NCBI GenBank assembly: GCA_025201365.1
Contig: JAIXMF010000231.1
Location: 1-21,892, forward strand
DNA from: Syncephalis plumigaleata
Taxonomy: Eukaryota; Zoopagomycota; Zoopagomycetes; Zoopagales; Piptocephalidaceae
Reading direction: 5' to 3'
DNA: 21,892 bases
Positions 15,301 through 21,892 of this stretch are shown here, one piece after another; position 1 is the stretch's first letter; each line of letters starts with the position of its first letter. The notes under the pieces were generated by a model. The model was not told the origin of the DNA, searched no databases, and saw nothing but the letters and a program-made list of their open reading frames with translations. The position numbers were made by a program, and so were the translations under genes.

Positions 15301-18300
15301 ATGCACAATGTGACACCTCAACAAAATGTACGTCATCAACCGACCGCCACTTGGTCACTCGATAATGTCGACTTGGATGATCGACAACGCTTACAAGCAT
15401 GGATTATAGTAGCCAGTCATCTACAACATTTATCTATACGAATTAGTAGGAATACAATGAATACACATGAGGAATACTCTGGTTGGCTATTACTACAACT
15501 GCTAATGAATACGGCAATCAATCAATCACATACAGCAGTCATTAATACTTTGCTTACTACAAGTTGGCAATGTGTAACTTGGTTTAATTGGTCAGCTTCT
15601 GTCCCATTACTTCGACTAGTATACTCGTATTTCGATAGTATGCAGTTAATGTGCAGTGCCAATGCCATTGAATTGTCCAATTTCCTTAATCTACTTGGTG
15701 CAAGTATGAAATCGTTAGTTAATCGGTGAGTAGCATAATTTATTATTACGATTGATGACTAATCTAATGGACACTAGTATTGAATTAATAGAAACGGAAA
15801 CAGATCGTTTACGAGAGACACGAGTATTGTCTGCACTTGTGTCTCGTTTTCTACCTACACGTATTATACGATTTCCAATGAATAACAATGATATCACGAG
15901 TTATGGCGAATCTATTGAACAGCGACGAGATCAATTGCATCATCATTGTAATCTAGTAGTTACACTGGCAAATGCTACCATTCCTCTGGTGGACAGACCT
16001 TATGCAGATTTACTATTCCGTTTCTTACCACCAGATACGCGTGATCTAGTGGCTAGACGTATTTGTCTACGTGAATGTCTAAGTCTGGCTCGTGTCTATT
16101 GTCGACATGGTCGTCAACCTGTAGAGGTGATTGCTAGATTGACACAAGAATTGGAGCAAGCATGTCAACATTACGAGTCAACCTCATCGACACTCGATTG
16201 TTCCATGCTGAATATGCGATGGAAAACGGAACAAGAACAGAGGACACGATGGATCAACGAGATACTACGAACGTTGTCACATCTCATTGATGAAGTGAAT
16301 CGATCATCACCGGGAGATTTGCACGCCATTTCATGTATATTATTGAATCAAGGTAAATGAAATGATATAATAGTTATGTAATATAGTTAATACGAACTGT
16401 GTATTCACTTGTTAATATTTGATTACAGGATGGTATCGTTTAGCAGTAGTGACATCGTATCGTTATCCCATGCTAATACGTGAAGAAGCGCATAAACTTG
16501 TACGAAATATGTTGGATTGTTGGTTGAAAGCCATACCTATCACGTCAACTACATCTATGGATTTACGTAAGTGCTACATTACTATTACGCATTCATAGTA
16601 ATTCACTAATGTATTGCATTGTATAGAAAATAAGGAAACTGCTATACAAAAGGTAAAGTGCATAACGGATATATATACACATTAACTTATGCTATGATAG
16701 ATGATTGATCAGCATTTACTAGCACCGCTACATCAACTATTAACACGAGTGTCCATTCATAGTAAGCACTTATTATTATTATTATGTCGTTTGTTTACTA
16801 ACATGTATGCAGATCTACTACCTTTGGGTGAGGATAAAACAATCAAGGAAACCCTACTAGAACAGTTGACCGAGTTATTCGCCCAATGTACATGGACAAT
16901 GGTTCGTCGTCATGCAAAGGTAAATGTTTATTATCAAGCAACTCGATTCTATACTCTTATTAACGAGTGTTCTAGTCATGGGAGAGTTTCCTATTCGATT
17001 ATAGTAAATATTCGTTAATGTTGATCAGTTCAACCAAGTCGCGTAACTCCATTCTATTAATATACCTAAATCGTCTACTCGTACTTGATCATACCCTCTT
17101 GATTGTAAGTATAATAGTTGCATTATTGCCAACATATAGATAGACTAATCGTGAGTATACTAGCTATTTGATGATGTACTACTAGATATATGGTTCAAGA
17201 GTATAGGTGCACCAGATACTTCATCGTCCCTTTATCGCTACACCAATACATTATCATCGATGGCGCGTGAACATCCACGACTATCAGCCTTTTACAATGT
17301 TACTACTCGATGGCCTATTACAAATGAAGCATTTGGATCATTACGTGAATCATTACTAATAGGTAAATAGAGAAAGTGAACCATTCATTAATGAACTACG
17401 CTTACTTATTCATTACTACTAGCTGTCATAAAACAGATGGGACAACTACACTGGACGACTGTTCCCGATGCATTACAGATTCGTAAGGATACACATTATA
17501 TTAAATCGTTACTGATTAGTTTAAAGGATTATTATCAGGTAATATGATAGCTGATTCGAGTAAATCTGAATTGATAGCTTACTATTATTACTGTTTGTAT
17601 AGTCGATTGAACCAACACGCAAACTCACGTATGCCACAACAATCCAACGTATCATTACGGCCATTACTAAACATGGTGCGGTATTCTTAGCGGATAGTGT
17701 TAGTCATCGAATTCATTTGAATGAATTGGTATTCTTTACACAAGCAGAGTTCAAAGTATCCTTAAGGTGAGTACTAGTACTACTAGCAGCAATTTATTCA
17801 TACTATGATTGACACCATACTCTCCTTCTATATCCATTATAGTGATCGATGGAGTGTTATACAACGAATTCGTCATTTACCACAGGATCAAGTGGCTACT
17901 TTAGTATCTATCCTGACCGATCGATATTTCCCCTATGTTAAAATGGATGCATGTGGTCAATTATGTATTACGGATAAAGCGGTGCTAGTAGCATCTCTTA
18001 GGAATACTTTACTAGAGGATAATGATGAAGCTATAGAAAATCGACAGAATAGAATGATCTGGCAAGTACTCAAAGAGAGAGAGAGAAATTGTTTTTATTC
18101 TAATCAATTATCCTCTTTACGTGTAATATAGGCAATCAAATATAGCAAATTTACGTATACGCTTACTTGAACAATCGTACAAGTTCACTTGGCGTGAACG
18201 TGCAACATTACTCATCATTTATACGGATATTATTCGTACATGGCCATCCGATTGGTTATCACTAGGCATGCATCATAGGAGTAAGGCGTGTAAGCATTTC

Positions 18301-19035
18301 TACTTGGAAGCCACCTACACCGTACAACTAATCATTCGTAATCTAGCCTGTATTATGGTTAGTAGTCATTATTAACGTATATCTATATATCTATATACTC
18401 ATATATGTGTGATTAGAATGATATCTCACCTACTACTCTATGGCTATGGAGTAATCTATTAACATTTATTACTACATGGATTGAAACACATCAAGCATTA
18501 ACCATTCAATATGATCTATCAAGTGAGTAGTCATCATTGATATGTATATCATTCTTGCCAATTAACTATTGAATAGATCAATGCAATCATGTACTCATTA
18601 CTTTCTGGTGTAAATTAATACCGCTAACAGCTCCATTAGTAGAATCTAATGAATCATCTAATCTATTAGAAACAGATATGTCATCATTATTAGATGAATT
18701 ACAAGTAATAGAACAGAAGCTATGGCAACTATTACAATGTCGTCCATTTAATCCACCATCTCTAGTAGTAGATCAATCTAATTGGTCATCTATGATTAAC
18801 AATAATGCCATTGATCTATCACAAGTAAGTAAACAATGAATGTATTCATATAACTGCACTCATATGATAATGAATGTGTATCTAGTTGAGACAACATATT
18901 CATATGCAAGTACAAACACTCTATCAATTGGGTAAGCGATGGAATCGTTCACTTTCTGTACCAGCATCACTCGATAAGAGTATCGCATTATCCGGTTTGG
19001 ATTATCTCTATCCTACGAGAACTTTTTTATTATAA
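12304..19035 (+). CDS. mus7: Mus7/Mms22-family DNA replication-repair protein (16 exons)
   Basis: Exons: 12304-12496, 12551-14396, 14451-15725, 15778-16352, 16429-16566, 16627-16652, 16701-16919, 16976-17104, 17164-17362, 17423-17538, 17603-17766, 17843-18090, 18146-18357, 18417-18522, 18577-18824, 18886-19035. They join in frame to 1947 aa, close to fission yeast Mus7. Mms22/Mus7 works with Mms1 and the cullin Rtt101/Cul8 to rescue stalled or alkylated replication forks. The N-terminal third is disordered, acidic and Ser-rich with a basic Arg/Ser block (about residues 550-605). It carries two short conserved-looking motifs, YPLRQRKAISLFPY (about 182-196) and GALRGKLPASFIRI (about 408-421), which resemble family signature peptides. 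The rest is all-helical, compatible with a HEAT-like fold. TITVLSSSEED (about 346-356) looks like a SUMO-interaction motif with CK2 sites. The family call rests on motifs, size and layout, not a search. The intron with a GTTTTT donor (18091-18145) is the weakest junction. Confidence 0.68.
12497..12550 (+). other. 54-nt phase-preserving intron inside the first Mus7-like exon block
   Basis: GTAATT...TTAAC...TATAG, 54 nt, has no stop in the reading frame, so an ORF caller would translate it as a hydrophobic, transmembrane-like 18-residue insert (YLFMHIYMYMILTWLIV). Length, AT content, donor, branch-like TTAAC and TAG acceptor match the other introns of the gene. Splicing joins DTV to FESPTK. Confidence 0.75.
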
Positions 19036-19237
19036 AGCATTTATTTCCAAAAAAACAATATCAATTTGATATGATGACGAGTTAATGATGTTGTAATATC
19101 GGCTTAAAGAAGGCAATATAACTTGCAATCAAGTGACGATGAAGCAAGCATTATTAGAGGGTAAGCATCATTAGGATGTGATATACTATTAATTAATTAA
19201 TTCATATATATATATATATGTATATATGTATATCCTA
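19036..19237. other. Convergent 3' spacer with AT microsatellites
   Basis: This 202-bp spacer separates the stop codons of the two convergent genes. It contains (AATT)n at about 19188-19202 and a (TA/TATG)n stretch at about 19204-19232. No clear AATAAA is seen for either gene; TTTATTT and ATATACATA-type words may serve. No RNA gene is visible. Confidence 0.5.
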
Positions 19238-21892
19238 TTAAAGGTAACCCAATCGAGTAAGGGTGGCTCGTTTATCAACATCCAATGATCCTAGTAATTT
19301 ACGACCCATTTCACCTGCTTCCTCTGATACCATCTTCTTTAGCATGTCATGCATTTGATGACATATCTCTGAGGGAAGAAAGTCTAACGATAACACATCA
19401 GTGAATATCTTGCCTAAATGCAAAAAGATATGTTCATGATTGACTGGCAATGCCGGATGTTGTCTAATGATGAATAGTTAGTAGATTAATCGTGATAGTA
19501 TAGATAAGAGTATATCATTACTTACGCATTTAATAATGACAATAGGAACGTGTAAGTCAAAGGAGCTTCTTCGTAATCCTCTAGCATGGGAAGAGCACCA
19601 AACCAGATTGGCAGGATGGCATTAAGATCCAATTGGCTAGGAGCAAACTTGCATATCTTTGTTAATGCTGCCACTGCACTCTCGGTGGCATACACGTTCT
19701 CTTCATCACGAGCATTAGGCGCCTGCACTACTTTAAGTAGTTGAGGTACAGCCGCTATTATATTGATGACATGTTATTAGATAATTGTTCTATTGATTAC
19801 ATACATACACACAGATAGTAAAGTTCACTTACCTGTACATGCTTCGTGATAGGGTGGCCCACCAAATTGAGCACATACACCAATGCCATAAGCACCCGCT
19901 TGACGTATATTCTCATCTAGTATTATCAGTTAATACTGTTATATATATCTCTAATTGTCATCTATTAGTGTTACTACATACTATCATCAGTAATGGCTTG
20001 TATCAATTGTGTAAGGAAATGAGATTGATAATGCCATGATGCTGCACCAGTAAATTCAACAATATCATCCACTAGACATAATGCCCATTGACGTGATGAT
20101 GGATTACTATTAATCTAGAATGTAGATTGACACATATTAGTCATTGTAGTCATTTACTTAGTTGACAATTACTTACAAGGAATCCATCAACAAATGGTAG
20201 TAATTGCTCGAAATAAGGGAAGAATGCATCTCTATGCGTTTTAAGGATCACATGTAGTGTTTTCGACATCTAGTTGAAATAGTAGACATGTTTGTTAATG
20301 TAGTTATACTATAGATTATAATAGATCATACCTCAGCTAGCATGGCATCATCCTCTTCTTCCTCTAATGTAAAGGCATCGTCATCTTCATTCTCGTATCC
20401 TTGCAGTTCTCGTTCCTCTGTATTCATTAGTTAAAGTGTGAATATTCTATCTGTAATGTATACATATCTACTCGTCATTACCTTGTCGTGTCTTTAATCG
20501 TTGGCAGTATTCTTTCAATTGTGATTCAAGAGCATTGGTGAATAGTCCCAATTGTTCCACTGTCATACAGTTATCGCCTAATTCTTCAACACACTAATGA
20601 CACACACTATTAGTATGTAGTGGATATGGTAAATCATTCACTTACATCGCTATAAGAGGCGAACAATTGTTGAAGGAAGCTTGGATCTGCCTCGCTAAAG
20701 GTAACCTCGTTCAATCGTTGACATATCATTGTCCATAATTGTTGTACTGTAGCCACATCGCCTATATAATTATATAGTTTATATTTAGCAGGGTTGTCAT
20801 TTCTTGTTTGTAACTTGTATGCTTACGTGGTTCTGTTTGGGAAACACAGCATAATAGCATGGGTATAACGGTGGCTGCTGCAAATCGGACACCTTCATGG
20901 AAGTAGAACTTGAGTAATGGCAATACAATATCGAGTACTTGTTCAACGTAGGGTCGGAATACCGGGCCGAGTTCACGAGCGTAACAGACGAACATCTCGA
21001 CAGCGGCGCATTTCTCGTCAAGAACCGTGGTCTTTATACCGAACTGCTGACCATCAATGCCTACAAACTCCCATCCATCCTCGGGGGAGAAGTTCTTTTC
21101 TGCGTCTTCTTCTCCTAGCATAAAAGACATTATGCAAATTAGCACATGATATGTATATGTATATGTATACCATAGCAGTATTAGCTACTCACCATCAACA
21201 ATAGTGAAATCAGGCTTGAGTTGTGCAGATCTCACTAGTGGTGGCAGTACCACTTGAAGATAGGGAGCAAAATCAGGACCGAGTACCTTACAGATACGTG
21301 CCCATGATTGTAGCAAATAGTAGGAGAGTGGATCATCAGAATCCATTATTGTTTCTATTTATATAGTGTATATAGTATATATATTAGTTGCAATTCTACA
21401 AATGATCATACTCGTACCTTGCATCTGGATCATTAAATTGATTAATGCTTGAGCATGAGCGGCAAACACCTTCTTGCCTACAGCTAGGGCTATTATAATA
21501 GTTGAATGAAATTATTAATAATGTATAACTATGATAACAATAATCACTTACCAATGAGTGTGGCACACTCTAGTGCTTTACCACGAAGTGTGCGATATTC
21601 ACGAGTAGCAGCTTGTACCAATATATTCATTAATATTGGCATAATGGTTCCATAGAACTAGTCAATTGTATAAACAACAATAGTAATGATGATGATAATA
21701 TTAATAAGCATACTAAAATGATAGACAGCAATGCTCTTTGTATAAATACCTTCACAAATCGATCTTGCGCACTATCAGCAATCGTGGCAATAGTAGTGAT
21801 GGCTTGTTCCTGCATGTACATCTTGTTCGTGTTCAATATAGCCATCAACTTCTCTAATATAGCATCCATGTATGGTTCAAGTATCTCTTTGT
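19238..21892 (-). CDS. KAP121: Importin beta-3 / karyopherin Kap121 (IPO5), C-terminal part, 5' end outside window
   Basis: Thirteen exons in coding order: 21892(beyond)-21750, 21657-21552, 21489-21418, 21354-21193, 21114-20827, 20761-20646, 20593-20482, 20417-20332, 20269-20177, 20114-19982, 19916-19833, 19754-19526, 19463-19238. All junctions keep frame and yield 615 C-terminal residues, a little over half of the usual roughly 1090. This HEAT-repeat nuclear import receptor binds ribosomal proteins, histones and other basic cargo and releases them on Ran-GTP. Family landmarks: [65 protein letters not shown], the acidic loop [51 protein letters not shown] and [16 protein letters not shown]. 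These match Kap121/Pse1/IPO5 over other karyopherins. The N-terminal Ran-binding part lies beyond the right edge. Confidence 0.93.

Noticed and set aside
17139-17185. Micro-exon (7 or 11 nt) between two very short introns in the Mus7-like gene
   Set aside because: A single 59-nt intron (17105-17163) with a GACTAATC branch site keeps the frame and adds LFDDVLLDIW, so the micro-exon is unnecessary.

Overview
The window looks like nuclear DNA from a filamentous or early-diverging fungus. The evidence is short (about 48-92 nt) and numerous GT...TAG introns with CTAAT/CTAAC-type branch sites, a fungal-style 5S rRNA, a Mus7/Mms22-type repair gene, a secreted RlpA-like double-psi beta-barrel protein and an AT-rich host background. 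The high intron density argues against a budding yeast; placement in a Zoopagomycota- or Mucoromycota-like lineage is my inference only.

Layout. 1-1829: AT-rich DNA with one small secreted protein gene (518-985), one weakly supported small ORF (1251-1481) and two copies of a dispersed retroposon tail (about 187-300 and 1553-1650). 1813-8182: a full-length, apparently intact non-LTR retrotransposon (LINE) on the minus strand, bounded by a 17-bp target-site duplication. It carries a 3' poly(A), ORF2 (endonuclease plus reverse transcriptase plus C-terminal zinc motif), ORF1 (RRM-like plus CCHC knuckle) and a 5' end built of 25-bp tandem monomers. A tRNA-derived SINE (7773-8104) is nested inside the monomer array, and its 3' tail resembles the LINE's 3' tail. 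8250-8446: a 5S rRNA gene and a tRNA-Gly(GCC) gene only 7 nt apart.

8566-10611 (-): isovaleryl-CoA dehydrogenase in 13 exons, reconstructed completely (420 aa). 11093-11861 (+): an ER-lumenal acidic protein with a signal peptide, a MANF/CDNF-C-like SAP domain with a CxxC motif, and a C-terminal KDEL. These two genes are divergent over a 481-bp shared promoter region. 12304-19035 (+): a 16-exon gene coding for 1947 aa, best read as Mus7/Mms22, the substrate-receptor-like partner of a cullin ligase acting at damaged replication forks. 19238-21892 (-): the last 13 exons of an importin beta-3 (Kap121/Pse1/IPO5) gene that runs off the right edge. It is convergent with the Mus7 gene.

The host genes are unlinked housekeeping functions with no operon logic. 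The most interesting unit is the retroposon neighbourhood: a candidate LINE/SINE partnership with a shared 3' tail, a same-frame ORF1-stop-ORF2 junction, a monomeric 5' end, and insertion 67 bp upstream of a 5S-tRNA cluster.
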